Part shown: positions 1 through 7,040 of the stretch, piece by piece
Position numbering within the stretch: position 1 is the stretch's first letter
How the letters are laid out: each line of letters begins with the position of its first letter
Source of the DNA: Streptomyces sp. NRRL WC-3742
Lineage (GTDB): Bacteria > Actinomycetota > Actinomycetes > Streptomycetales > Streptomycetaceae
Length of the DNA stretch: 7,090 bases
Direction of reading: 5' to 3'
Assembly: GCF_000720635.1 (NCBI RefSeq)
Contig: NZ_JOCF01000136.1
Location: 1-7,090, forward strand
The notes under the pieces: generated by a model
What the model saw: only the letters and a program-made list of their open reading frames with translations
The model's database searches: none
What the model was told of the DNA's origin: nothing
Position numbers and translations under genes: made by a program

Positions 1-276
1 GCCATGGGCACCGGCACCGACGCCGCCATCGAGGCCGGCGACCTCACCCTCGTCCGCGGCGACCTGCGCACCGCCGCCGACGCCATCCGACTCTCCCGCC
101 GCACCCTGGCCGTCATCAGGGGCAACCTGTTCTGGGCCTTCGGCTACAACGTCGCCGCGATCCCCCTCGCGGCCGCGGGCCTGCTCAACCCGATGATCGC
201 GGGCGCCGCGATGGCCTTCTCCTCGGTCTTCGTCGTCACCAACAGCCTGCGCCTGCGCCGCTTCCGGCCCTCCTGA
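1..276 (+). CDS. copA: Copper-translocating P-type ATPase (P1B-1), C-terminal fragment
   Basis: The gene is cut by the left edge of the window; reading starts in phase at base 1 and ends at TGA 274-276. P1B-1 ATPases export Cu(I) across the cytoplasmic membrane using ATP. The fragment opens with the end of the phosphorylation domain ([15 protein letters not shown]), the hinge motif that follows the GDGxND loop. Two hydrophobic helices follow, at about residues 41-61 and 64-80 counting the Met at base 4 as 1. The first has YN-x4-P (Y48, N49, P54) and the second has M-x2-SS-x5-N (M70, S73, S74, N80). This pair is the metal-site signature of Cu+ ATPases, as opposed to Zn/Cd/Pb or Co types. The tail is short and basic (RLRRFRPS). 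The N-terminal metal-binding domain, the CPC helix and the DKTGT site lie outside the window. The subfamily call is firm; the gene symbol is by family. Confidence 0.9.
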   Translation, partial: AMGTGTDAAIEAGDLTLVRGDLRTAADAIRLSRRTLAVIRGNLFWAFGYNVAAIPLAAAGLLNPMIAGAAMAFSSVFVVTNSLRLRRFRPS

Positions 277-288
277 GCCACCGAGGCC

Positions 289-317
289 GAGGGCCCCGGA
301 AACCACCGGGGGCCCTC
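289..317 (+). terminator. Hairpin terminator between the ATPase and SDR genes
   Basis: GAGGGCCCC at 289-297 pairs exactly with GGGGCCCTC at 309-317 (9 bp), and an inner GG/CC can extend the stem past a one-base bulge. It begins 12 nt after the ATPase stop. There is no U tract, which is common for Streptomyces terminators. It also lies 47-75 nt past the stop of the convergent SDR gene, so it could stop transcription from both sides. Confidence 0.7.
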
Positions 318-322
318 AGCCC

Positions 323-370
323 GAAGCGGCACGAAGCGGCACGAAGCTCAACGCGCCGGCAGCTCAACGC
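323..370. repeat. Two short direct repeats at the SDR 3' end
   Basis: The unit GAAGCGGCAC occurs at 323-332 and 333-342, followed by a partial GAAGC at 343-347. Overlapping this, AGCTCAACGC occurs at 345-354 and again at 361-370. The second copy contains the SDR stop codon (364-366). The pattern suggests small slippage duplications in a non-coding 3' region. No function is implied. Confidence 0.6.
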
Positions 371-1083
371 CCCAGCAGCTCGCCGCCGTTGCAGTGCAGG
401 ATCTCGCCGGTGATGAACCCGGCCTCGGCCGAGGCCAGGAAGTGCACCGCCGCCGCGACCTCCCCCGCGTCCCCGATCCGCCCGAGCAGCGTGCGCGCCG
501 CCCGGCGGGCCACCTCGGGCTCGTCGAGCCGGGGCCCGAAGAACTCGGTGCCGCTGACCGTCCCGGGCGCCACGATGTTCGCCGTGATCCCCGAGGTGCC
601 CAGCTGGGCCGCCAGGAAGTGGTTCCAGGCATGCAGCGACGCCTTGGCCGCGCCGTACGAGCCGGCCCCGCGCAGGGCGGCGATCGAGCTGACGGTGACG
701 ACCCGGCCGGAGCCGGGGGCGAGCCGGTCGCGGATGGACTCGGTGAGCAGCACCACGGTGAGCACGTTGCGCTCGAAGTCCCCGCGCCAGCGGGCCAGCA
801 GCGCGTGCGGCCCGATCCCGACGACGGTCTCCCGGCTGCCCGCGTTGTTCACCAACACGTCGATCCGCTCGGGCAGTTCGGCGAGCGCGGCCTCCACGGC
901 GTCCGGATCGGCGAGGTCGCACACCAGCGGGGTGACATCCGGCCCGAGGTCGGCCGCGGCCTTCTCCAGGACCGCACGGCGGCGGCCCACGATCACGACC
1001 CGTTCGCCCTCTTCGACGAACCGCCGGGCGACTTCGTACCCGATTCCCGTGCCACCGCCGGTGACGACGACGTTCCTGGCCAT
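364..1083 (-). CDS. SDR family NAD(P)-dependent oxidoreductase
   Basis: The product is 239 residues, the usual size of a classical short-chain dehydrogenase/reductase with a Rossmann fold. Visible motifs in order are the dinucleotide-binding TGGGTGIG (8-15), CDL (55-57), which contacts the adenine, NNAG (79-82), structural Asn106, Ser132/Ser133, and the YxxxK pair Tyr143/Lys147. The C-terminal FITGEILHCNGG (223-234) matches the usual end of the family. Arg34-Arg36 after the second strand (VGRRR) favour NADP(H) over NAD(H); this is an inference. The Ser-to-Tyr spacing is 10 residues, about three shorter than usual, so the loop before the active-site Tyr is short. The ATG at 1083 is chosen because AGGGAGGGAG (1091-1100) sits 7 nt upstream and the N-terminus then begins directly on the first beta strand. 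An in-frame start at 1164 would add an unrelated leader. The substrate cannot be told. No partner gene is adjacent. Confidence 0.92.
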   Translation of the reverse strand: MARNVVVTGGGTGIGYEVARRFVEEGERVVIVGRRRAVLEKAAADLGPDVTPLVCDLADPDAVEAALAELPERIDVLVNNAGSRETVVGIGPHALLARWRGDFERNVLTVVLLTESIRDRLAPGSGRVVTVSSIAALRGAGSYGAAKASLHAWNHFLAAQLGTSGITANIVAPGTVSGTEFFGPRLDEPEVARRAARTLLGRIGDAGEVAAAVHFLASAEAGFITGEILHCNGGELLGR

Positions 1084-1263
1084 CCGCGCACTCCCTCCCT
1101 GGTTCCGCCGCCGCGCTACGAGGGTGCACGGCGGTCCGTACCGGAATGCCACGATTCCTATCACGCTCGGTTGCCGTGACTGCGGGGAGGGTGACGTCGC
1201 CCGCGGGAGAACGTGTGATATGAGCCCGGTACGCGGTGCACACGGAGCGTGGCGAGAGGCAGC
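1084..1263. other. Intergenic region upstream of the SDR gene, no gene seen
   Basis: It holds the SDR ribosome binding site (1091-1100) and presumably its promoter. On the - strand TAGGAA (1155-1160) resembles a -10 hexamer, but I find no TTGAC-like partner at normal spacing. The codon pattern is not coding on either strand, and no tRNA-like structure was recognised. Confidence 0.4.
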
Positions 1264-1536
1264 TCACACCCCCCTGGCGTAACTTCTCGCACCCTGATAC
1301 GTCTTAGGTTGGTAGTGCGGCAGTTTTTTCCGATGGGCCTGGACGGCGAACGGCAACGCGTCCCGGTACTTCCAGCGGCTGTCGCCGACGGGGCTCCGGC
1401 GGGCCCCGGGACGGTCGTCGATCTCGACGGCCTTCGCGCACGGCACCGGGCTGCCGGCCGGCTGGGAACGCTTTGAGCGGCCGTTCCCGGTCGCGCCGGC
1501 CCCGGAGTCGTGCGCTGTTCGGTTCCGTCCCCGCAC
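1264..1536 (-). CDS. Possible small DUF397-like protein, perhaps degenerate
   Basis: This is a 90-residue open frame from a GTG at 1536. Codons between about 1340 and 1475 end almost always in G or C on this strand, more strongly than in the competing + frame, which suggests present or past coding. The product keeps the skeleton of DUF397, the small actinobacterial proteins usually found beside XRE-type regulators: K-x-S...G...C, then VEI, then V-x-D-S-R followed by L-x-F (VGDSRWKYRDALPF), with the 14-residue spacing of the usual VRDSK...LxF. Departures are an AKA insertion between the Cys and VEI, a missing Trp before the Lys, and a basic, low-GC3 tail after the core (HRKKLPHYQPK). The start lies only 26 nt beyond the gltA terminator, leaving little room for a promoter, and no XRE gene adjoins it. 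It could be a decayed orphan or chance similarity. Confidence 0.35.
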   Translation of the reverse strand: MRGRNRTAHDSGAGATGNGRSKRSQPAGSPVPCAKAVEIDDRPGARRSPVGDSRWKYRDALPFAVQAHRKKLPHYQPKTYQGARSYARGV

Positions 1537-1561
1537 CGGCCCTCGGGCCCGCGCGGGGACG

Positions 1562-1602
1562 CGAAGGGGCCCGGCCGCGCGGTTCGCGGCCGGGCCCCTT
1601 CG
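1562..1602 (-). terminator. GC-rich hairpin terminator of gltA
   Basis: The 17-base arms at 1563-1579 and 1585-1601 are exactly complementary around a five-base loop, and 1562/1602 add an 18th pair. It begins 24 nt after the citrate synthase stop codon. There is no U run on the - strand side, typical of Streptomyces hairpin terminators. The stem ends in GAAGGGG/CCCCTTC. Confidence 0.85.
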
Positions 1603-1626
1603 ACGTGCGTCAGGCGTGTGCCCGGG

Positions 1627-2916
<1,290 letters not shown>

Positions 2917-3002
2917 GTCTTCCTCACCGACGAAATGAATCCTCTTCCAAGGTGCCCTGACCATCCTCCACGATCCCCCATCCGGAGGACGACCGCGCAC
3001 CC

Positions 3003-3061
3003 GGGGTGGCCCGAAAGGGCCCGCCCCTACAAAACCTCTCGCCGCAGCCGGTACGAACCGG
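3003..3061 (-). promoter_or_regulatory. Structured 5' leader of gltA (two hairpins)
   Basis: Within the roughly 150-nt gltA leader, two stems can form. CCGGT/ACCGG (3048-3052 with 3057-3061) closes a four-base loop. GGCCC/GGGCC (3008-3012 with 3017-3021) also closes a four-base loop and is extended by GGGG/CCCC (3003-3006 with 3024-3027) past a small internal loop. Neither is followed by a U run in the RNA sense, so simple attenuation is not evident. They could affect mRNA stability or translation. No known riboswitch class was recognised. Confidence 0.4.
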
Positions 3062-3075
3062 ACAAGATCGGCACC

Positions 3076-3113
3076 ACCCTAGGCTCTGCCGTAAATCTCT
3101 TCACGTCAAGAGA
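3076..3113 (-). promoter_or_regulatory. Candidate gltA promoter with overlapping palindrome
   Basis: On the - strand a TTGACG hexamer (3104-3109) is followed by TAGGGT (3076-3081), a good Streptomyces -10 (TAGRRT type). The spacing is 22 bp, too long for an ordinary sigma-HrdB promoter, so the two may not belong together. The TTGACG lies inside an 18-bp near-palindrome, TCTCTTCACGTCAAGAGA on the + strand (3096-3113), with two symmetric mismatches. If TAGGGT is the -10, transcription starts near 3069. The palindrome would then sit at about -27 to -44, where an activator or repressor could act. Confidence 0.45.
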
Positions 3114-3142
3114 ACATTAGAGGCAACCATCCGGTTGGATAA

Positions 3143-5377
3143 TCATCCAGTCGAGAGCCTATGATCGAGGGCCGCATGCCGCCGACCTGCGCTGACGGCC
3201 CGCACGGCCTGCGAGATCGCCTTCCGTGACCCGACCAGCACCACCAGTTTCCTGGCCCTGGTCACAGCGGTGTAGAGCAGGTTCCTCTGGAGCATCGTCC
3301 AGGCGGACATAGTGACCGGAATCACCACCACCGGGTACTCACTGCCCTGCGAGCGGTGGATCGTCACCGCGTACGCGTGGGCCAGCTCGTCCAGTTCGTC
3401 GAAGTCGTACCCCACCTCCTCGTCCTCGTCGGTGAGCACCGTCAGCCGCTGGTCGTCGACGCTGAGGGCCGTCACCACTCCCACTGTGCCGTTGAAGACG
3501 CCGTTGCGCCCCTTGTCGTAGTTGTTGCGGACCTGCGTGACCTTGTCCCCCACCCTGAACGTACGGCCGCCGAAGCGGCGTTCGGCCAGCCCCTCCCGGG
3601 CCGGCGTCACCGCCGCCTGAAGCAGCGTGTTCAGGTTCCCCGCGCCCGCCGGGCCCCGGTGCATCGGCGCCAGCACCTGCACGTCCCGGCGCGCGTCGTA
3701 GCCGAACCGCTGCGGGATCCGGCGCGCCACCACGTCCACCGTCAGACCGGCCGCCGTCTCCGTGTCCTCCTCCGCGAACAGGAAGAAGTCCGGCAGGCCG
3801 TCCGTGCGCGGCACCAGCCCCTCGTTGATCCGGTGCGCGTTGGTCACCACCCCGGACTCCTGCGCCTGCCGGAAGATCCTGGTCAGCCGCACCGAGGGGA
3901 TCGGCCCGCCCTCGGCCAGCATGTCCCGCAGCACCTCGCCGGCGCCCACCGAGGGCAGCTGGTCCACGTCCCCCACGAACAGCAGGTGCGCGCCCGGTGG
4001 CACCGCCTTGACCAGCTTGTTCGCCAGGATCAGGTCCAGCATCGACGCCTCGTCCACGACCACCAGGTCCGCGTCCAGCGGCCGGTCCCGGTCGTAGGCC
4101 GCGTCCCCGCCGGGCTTCAGCTCCAGCAGCCGGTGCACCGTCGACGCCTCCGCCCCCGTCAGCTCCGCCAGCCGCTTCGCCGCCCGCCCGGTCGGCGCCG
4201 CCAGCACCACCTTGGCCCGCTTCGCCAGCGCCAGCGTCACGATCGACTTCACCGTGAACGACTTGCCGCAGCCCGGACCACCCGTCAGCACCGCCACCTT
4301 CTCCGTCAAGGCCAGCCGCACCGACTGCTCCTGCTCCGGCGCCAGTTGGGCCCCCGTCCGCTTCGCCAGCCACTCCAGCGCCACCGGCCAGTCCACGTCC
4401 GCGAACCAGGGCATCCGGTCGGTGTCCGAACGCAGCAGCCGCAGCAACTGGTTGGCGAGCGAGATCTCCGCCCGGTGGAACGGCACCAGGTACACCGCCG
4501 TGATCGGCTCCCCGCCCTCCCCCGGCACCGACTCGCGCACCACCCCCTCGGCCGCGACCAGCTCCGCCAGGCAGTCGATCACCAGCCCCACGTCCACCTG
4601 GAGCAGCTTCACCCCGTCCGCGATCAGCCGCTCCTCCGGCAGGAAGCAGTGCCCCTGGTCGCTGCTCTGCGACAGCGCGAACTGCAGGCCCGCCTTCACC
4701 CGCTCCGGGCTGTCGTGCGGGATCCCCACTGCCTGCGCGATCCGGTCCGCCGTCAGGAAGCCGATGCCCCACACGTCCGAGGCCAGCCGGTACGGCTCGT
4801 TCCGCACCACCCCGATCGAGCCGTCGCCGTACTGCTTGTAGATGCGCACGGCCAGCGAGGTCGACACCCCCACGCCCTGCAGGAAGACCATCACCTCCTT
4901 GATGGCCTTCTGCTCCTCCCAGGCCGCCGCGATCTTCTTCGTCCGCTTCGGCCCCAGCCCCGGCACCTCGATCAGCCGGCCCGGCTCGTTCTCGATCACC
5001 TCCAGGGTGTCCACCCCGAAGCGCTCCACGATCCGCTCCGCGAACCGCGGCCCGATCCCCTTGATCAGCCCCGAGCCCAGGTAGCGCTGGATGCCCTGGA
5101 TCGTCGCCGGCAGCACCGTCGTGTAGTTCTCCACGGTGAACTGCCGCCCGTACTGCGGGTGCGAGCCCCACCGCCCGTGCAGCCGCAGCGACTCCCCGAC
5201 CTGCGCCCCCAGCAGCGCGCCCACCACCGTCAGCAGGTCGTTCCCGCCCCGGCCGGTGTCCACCCGGGCCACCGTGTAGCCCGTCTCCTCGTTGGCGTAC
5301 GTGATCCGCTCGAGCACGCCCTCGACCTGCGCCAACTGGCGGTTGGCCTGCTGCCCCGACTGCGCCTGCGTGCCCAC
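3143..5377 (-). CDS. recD2: RecD2-type ATP-dependent DNA helicase
   Basis: A 744-residue SF1B 5'-3' helicase of the RecD2 family, which acts in DNA repair and replication-fork upkeep without RecBC. The N-terminal region has an OB-like segment (about 18-88), then helix-hairpin-helix motifs at 105-121 (KGIGPRFAERI) and 138-153 (VPGLGPKRTKKIA). The helicase motifs are Q motif LAPEQEQSV (345-353), Walker A GGPGCGKS (366-373), Ia APTGRAAKRL (394-403), Walker B VVVDEAS (439-445), III FVGDVDQLPSV (467-477), IV VLAPMHRGPAG (568-578), V AVTIHRSQGSEYP (670-682) and VI LLYTAVTRARK (700-710). An SH3-like insert containing GDKVTQVRNNY (610-620) precedes motif V. The GTG at 5377 is preferred because AAGGGGGG (5383-5390) lies 5 nt before it. 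The longer frame from 5521 would begin with 48 low-complexity residues that read through the intergenic repeats. gltA follows 226 bp downstream in the same direction. All motifs are intact, so it should be active. Confidence 0.96.
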   Translation of the reverse strand: MGTQAQSGQQANRQLAQVEGVLERITYANEETGYTVARVDTGRGGNDLLTVVGALLGAQVGESLRLHGRWGSHPQYGRQFTVENYTTVLPATIQGIQRYLGSGLIKGIGPRFAERIVERFGVDTLEVIENEPGRLIEVPGLGPKRTKKIAAAWEEQKAIKEVMVFLQGVGVSTSLAVRIYKQYGDGSIGVVRNEPYRLASDVWGIGFLTADRIAQAVGIPHDSPERVKAGLQFALSQSSDQGHCFLPEERLIADGVKLLQVDVGLVIDCLAELVAAEGVVRESVPGEGGEPITAVYLVPFHRAEISLANQLLRLLRSDTDRMPWFADVDWPVALEWLAKRTGAQLAPEQEQSVRLALTEKVAVLTGGPGCGKSFTVKSIVTLALAKRAKVVLAAPTGRAAKRLAELTGAEASTVHRLLELKPGGDAAYDRDRPLDADLVVVDEASMLDLILANKLVKAVPPGAHLLFVGDVDQLPSVGAGEVLRDMLAEGGPIPSVRLTRIFRQAQESGVVTNAHRINEGLVPRTDGLPDFFLFAEEDTETAAGLTVDVVARRIPQRFGYDARRDVQVLAPMHRGPAGAGNLNTLLQAAVTPAREGLAERRFGGRTFRVGDKVTQVRNNYDKGRNGVFNGTVGVVTALSVDDQRLTVLTDEDEEVGYDFDELDELAHAYAVTIHRSQGSEYPVVVIPVTMSAWTMLQRNLLYTAVTRARKLVVLVGSRKAISQAVRAVSAGRRHAALDHRLSTG

Positions 5378-5405
5378 CGGAGCCCCCCTTCGACCGGTAC
5401 GGGTG

Positions 5406-5430
5406 GACCTATCCGGTACGCACCGTACCG
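5406..5430 (-). promoter_or_regulatory. Candidate recD2 promoter/operator with CGGTACG palindrome
   Basis: A 17-bp perfect inverted repeat, CGGTACG-CAC-CGTACCG, lies at 5414-5430. On the - strand it is followed after two bases by TAGGTC (5406-5411), a possible -10 hexamer, which would put the start near 5399 and give a leader of about 20 nt. A third copy of the element (CCGGTACG, 5394-5401) lies close by. No clear -35 is seen. The palindrome would occupy the promoter spacer, the place for an operator or a spacer-binding activator. Confidence 0.4.
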
Positions 5431-5526
5431 CCCACCTCCGACACCCCGGGAACCCCGCGTGCACGGCCCCCCACCCGGTGCCAGGCTGGACGGGGCCCGC
5501 CCCTCCGCGTCCCAGGAGCACCCGCC

Positions 5527-6318
5527 ATGCTCGACACCTCCTACCGCCCCGGCGCCCCCGCCCGGCTCGACCTGGCCACCCCCGACACCCGGGCCTCCGC
5601 CGACTTCTACACAGCCCTCTTCGGCTGGACCCACGCCTCCGACGGCCCCGGCAGCGGCGACTACGGCTTCTTCCACCTGCACGGCCGGACGGCCGCCGCC
5701 CTCGGCCCCCTCCCCACCCCGGACACCCCGCCCGGCTGGACCCTCCACTTCGCCACCGCCGACGCCGACCGCACCGCCGACCTCGTCCGCCGCGCCGGCG
5801 GCCTCGTCCGCTACGGCCCCTACGACGTCCTCACCGCGGGCCGCACCGCCGGCTGCACCGACCCGACCGGCGCCGACTTCGCCCTCTGGCAGCCCCACGA
5901 CACCCACGGCCTGGACGTCGTCGACGAGCCCGGCAGCCTCTGCTGGACGGAGTGCCGGAGCGTCGACGCCGAACGCGCCGGGTCCTTCTACCGGACGGTC
6001 TTCGACTGGCAGGAGCACGACGTCCCCTTCGCCGGCCGCACCTTCACCGTCCTCACCCCCGCCGGCGGCGGCAGCGACGACGCCCACGGCGACCTCGTCC
6101 AGCTCGGCCCCGAACACACCGCTCACGGCACCGGCTCGCACTGGCTCCCCTACTTCGAGGTCCCGAGCGTCGACGCCGCCCTCGCCATCGCCGAGAACCT
6201 GGGCGCCACCGTCCGCGTCCCCGTCACCGACCTCCCCGGCATGGGCCGCCTCGCCGAGTTGCTCGACCGCCACGGCGCCGCCTTCGCCGTCATCACGAGT
6301 GAGAAGCCTCAGGGGTGA
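5527..6318 (+). CDS. VOC family protein (two glyoxalase-fold domains)
   Basis: The product has 263 residues and is built from two vicinal-oxygen-chelate domains, at about 10-123 and 136-257. Each opens with the same pattern: LDLATPDTRASADFYTALFGW (first 20: 14-33, ending at W34) and CWTECRSVDAERAGSFYRTVFDW (W161). The first domain closes with DPTGADFALWQP (112-123) and the second with DRHGAAFAVI (247-256). This tandem layout is common in Streptomyces, where such proteins are often labelled hydroxylase or 27-kDa antigen Cfp30B-like. Enzyme activity and metal ligands cannot be assigned from the sequence; related two-domain proteins are thought of as binding, resistance or dioxygenase-like proteins. 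No signal peptide or membrane segment is present. The ATG at 5527 has AGGAG (5514-5518) 8 nt upstream. It is divergent from recD2, with 149 bp between the start codons, and the GNAT gene follows after 86 bp. Confidence 0.9.
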   Translation: MLDTSYRPGAPARLDLATPDTRASADFYTALFGWTHASDGPGSGDYGFFHLHGRTAAALGPLPTPDTPPGWTLHFATADADRTADLVRRAGGLVRYGPYDVLTAGRTAGCTDPTGADFALWQPHDTHGLDVVDEPGSLCWTECRSVDAERAGSFYRTVFDWQEHDVPFAGRTFTVLTPAGGGSDDAHGDLVQLGPEHTAHGTGSHWLPYFEVPSVDAALAIAENLGATVRVPVTDLPGMGRLAELLDRHGAAFAVITSEKPQG

Positions 6319-6350
6319 CGGACCGTTCGTGACCGACAGGGGTCGAGAGC

Positions 6351-6364
6351 GGCCCTGGAGGGCC
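6351..6364 (+). other. Small hairpin in the VOC-GNAT gap
   Basis: GGCCC (6351-6355) pairs with GGGCC (6360-6364) around TGGA. It begins 32 nt after the VOC stop. With only 5 bp and no U tract it is a weak candidate terminator or 3' stabiliser for the VOC transcript. Confidence 0.25.
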
Positions 6365-6365
6365 C

Positions 6366-6395
6366 CTGAGCGCCCGGCGTGAGTGGGTCTAGACT
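6366..6395 (+). promoter_or_regulatory. Candidate promoter of a leaderless GNAT transcript
   Basis: TAGACT (6390-6395) matches the Streptomyces -10 pattern TAnnnT and lies 9 nt before the GNAT ATG (6405), so transcription would begin at or within a few bases of the start codon. CTGAGC (6366-6371), 18 bp upstream, is a weak -35. No purine-rich ribosome binding site occurs at proper distance before the ATG, which fits a leaderless mRNA, common in Streptomyces. Confidence 0.5.
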
Positions 6396-6404
6396 CCCGG
6401 GACC

Positions 6405-6857
6405 ATGAGCGACCTCACGATCCGCCAGGCAACCGTCAACGACCTGGCCGCCATAGTGGCCATGCTCGCCGACGACCCCCTGGGCGCCACCCGGGAAAGC
6501 CCCGACGACCTCGCCCCCTACCGCGCCGCCTTCACCCGCATCGACGCCGACCCCCACCAGCACCTGGTCGTCGCCGAACGCGACGGCCGCGTCATCGGGA
6601 CCCTCCAGCTCACCGTGACCCCGGGCCTCGCCCGCAAGGGCGCCAGCCGGGCCACCATCGAGGCCGTCCGCATCCACGCCGACGAGCGCGGCAGCGGCCT
6701 CGGCACCCAACTGATCGAGTGGGCCGTCTCCTGCTCCCGCAACCTCGGCGCCGTACTCGTCCAGCTCACCTCCGACGCGACCCGCACCGACGCCCACCGC
6801 TTCTACGAGCGCCTGGGCTTCCAGCGCTCGCACTACGGATTCAAGCTGATGCTCTGA
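6405..6857 (+). CDS. GNAT family N-acetyltransferase
   Basis: The 150-residue product is a single GNAT domain that moves an acetyl group from acetyl-CoA to an amine. It starts with the typical beta-1 (LTIRQATVNDLAAI, 4-17). Motif A, IEAVRIHADERGSGLG (85-100), contains the pyrophosphate-binding RGSGLG (95-100). Motif B ends in DAHRFYERLGF (129-139), with Tyr134 placed as the usual general acid and the LGF turn that closes the fold. The acceptor cannot be inferred; close relatives are annotated only as GNAT. The first Met is used because homologous proteins begin with the same strand and no earlier in-frame start fits. It has no Shine-Dalgarno sequence and may be leaderless. The gene ends 18 nt before a bidirectional terminator and converges on the rRNA operon. 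Codon use matches its neighbours. Confidence 0.93.
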   Translation: MSDLTIRQATVNDLAAIVAMLADDPLGATRESPDDLAPYRAAFTRIDADPHQHLVVAERDGRVIGTLQLTVTPGLARKGASRATIEAVRIHADERGSGLGTQLIEWAVSCSRNLGAVLVQLTSDATRTDAHRFYERLGFQRSHYGFKLML

Positions 6858-6875
6858 ATCACGGCCCGGATATGC

Positions 6876-6912
6876 GAAAAGCCCCTGATCCGAATCGGAT
6901 CAGGGGCTTTTC
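6876..6912. terminator. Bidirectional terminator between GNAT gene and rRNA operon
   Basis: The arms 6876-6892 and 6896-6912 are exact 17-base complements around the loop AAT. The stem core is GCCCCTGATCCG, with GAAAA at the outer left and TTTTC at the outer right, so both directions give a GC stem followed by U residues. On the + strand it follows the GNAT stop by 18 nt. On the - strand it begins 9 nt beyond the 5S 3' end. It is a Rho-independent terminator for both convergent units. Confidence 0.92.
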
Positions 6913-6921
6913 AGAAGAATT

Positions 6922-6964
6922 GTTCGGCGGCGTCCTACTCTCCCACAGGGTCCCCCCTGCAGTA
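6922..6964 (-). rRNA. rrf: 5S rRNA, 3' fragment only (about 43 nt)
   Basis: Read on the - strand this matches the 3' part of actinobacterial 5S rRNA: TACTGCAGGGGGGACCCTG (helix IV and loop D/E), then TGGGAGAGTAGGACGCCGCC and the closing GAAC. The remaining roughly 75 nt, which should read through helix I 5' strand, helix II and helix III (including the conserved CCGAACCCGGAAG and TAAGC parts), are absent. Upstream of TACTGCAG the sequence goes straight into 23S-5S spacer. Helix I has lost its 5' partner strand, so this copy cannot make a normal 5S rRNA. The identity of the fragment is firm. Whether the loss is real or an assembly join is not known. Confidence 0.85.
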
Positions 6965-7040
6965 TCAACCGCACCCAACCCATATGTCTTTGGGGTTGGG
7001 GGTCGTTGTTTCAGAACAACACAGTGGACGCGAGCAACTG
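6965..7040 (-). other. 23S-5S internal transcribed spacer with two hairpins
   Basis: The spacer follows the 23S 3' end on the - strand. GTTGTT/AACAAC (7005-7010 with 7015-7020) forms a 6-bp stem with a four-base loop, and CCCAACCC/GGGTTGGG (6974-6981 with 6993-7000) forms an 8-bp stem. These are likely processing structures in the precursor. The spacer probably lost its last 20 or so bases in the same deletion that removed the 5S 5' part. Confidence 0.7.

Noticed and set aside
1249..1476. A 75-residue + strand frame preceded by a TAGGTT -10-like hexamer (1305-1310)
   Set aside because: Third-position GC is clearly lower than in the - strand frame, there is no -35 or ribosome binding site at the right distance, and no family is recognisable.
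2917..3000. N-terminal extension of citrate synthase by 28 residues, or by 16 from the ATG at 2964
   Set aside because: The added residues do not resemble citrate synthase, and the conserved start SDNSVVLR follows the GTG at 2916 with its own GAGGA site.
3121..3145. Short inverted repeats just after the recD2 stop (AACC-GGAT-GGTT)
   Set aside because: Only four base pairs, too weak to call a terminator.
5378..5521. N-terminal extension of RecD2 by 48 residues
   Set aside because: It would translate the repeat-containing intergenic region, is not RecD-like, and a GTG with a Shine-Dalgarno sequence exists at 5377.
3356..6382. A 1008-residue open frame on the + strand, antisense to recD2 and running through the VOC gene
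   Set aside because: It is rich in R, P, H and Q and then S, T, P and A with no domain; it is the usual high-GC shadow. The opposite strand carries an intact RecD2 with every helicase motif.
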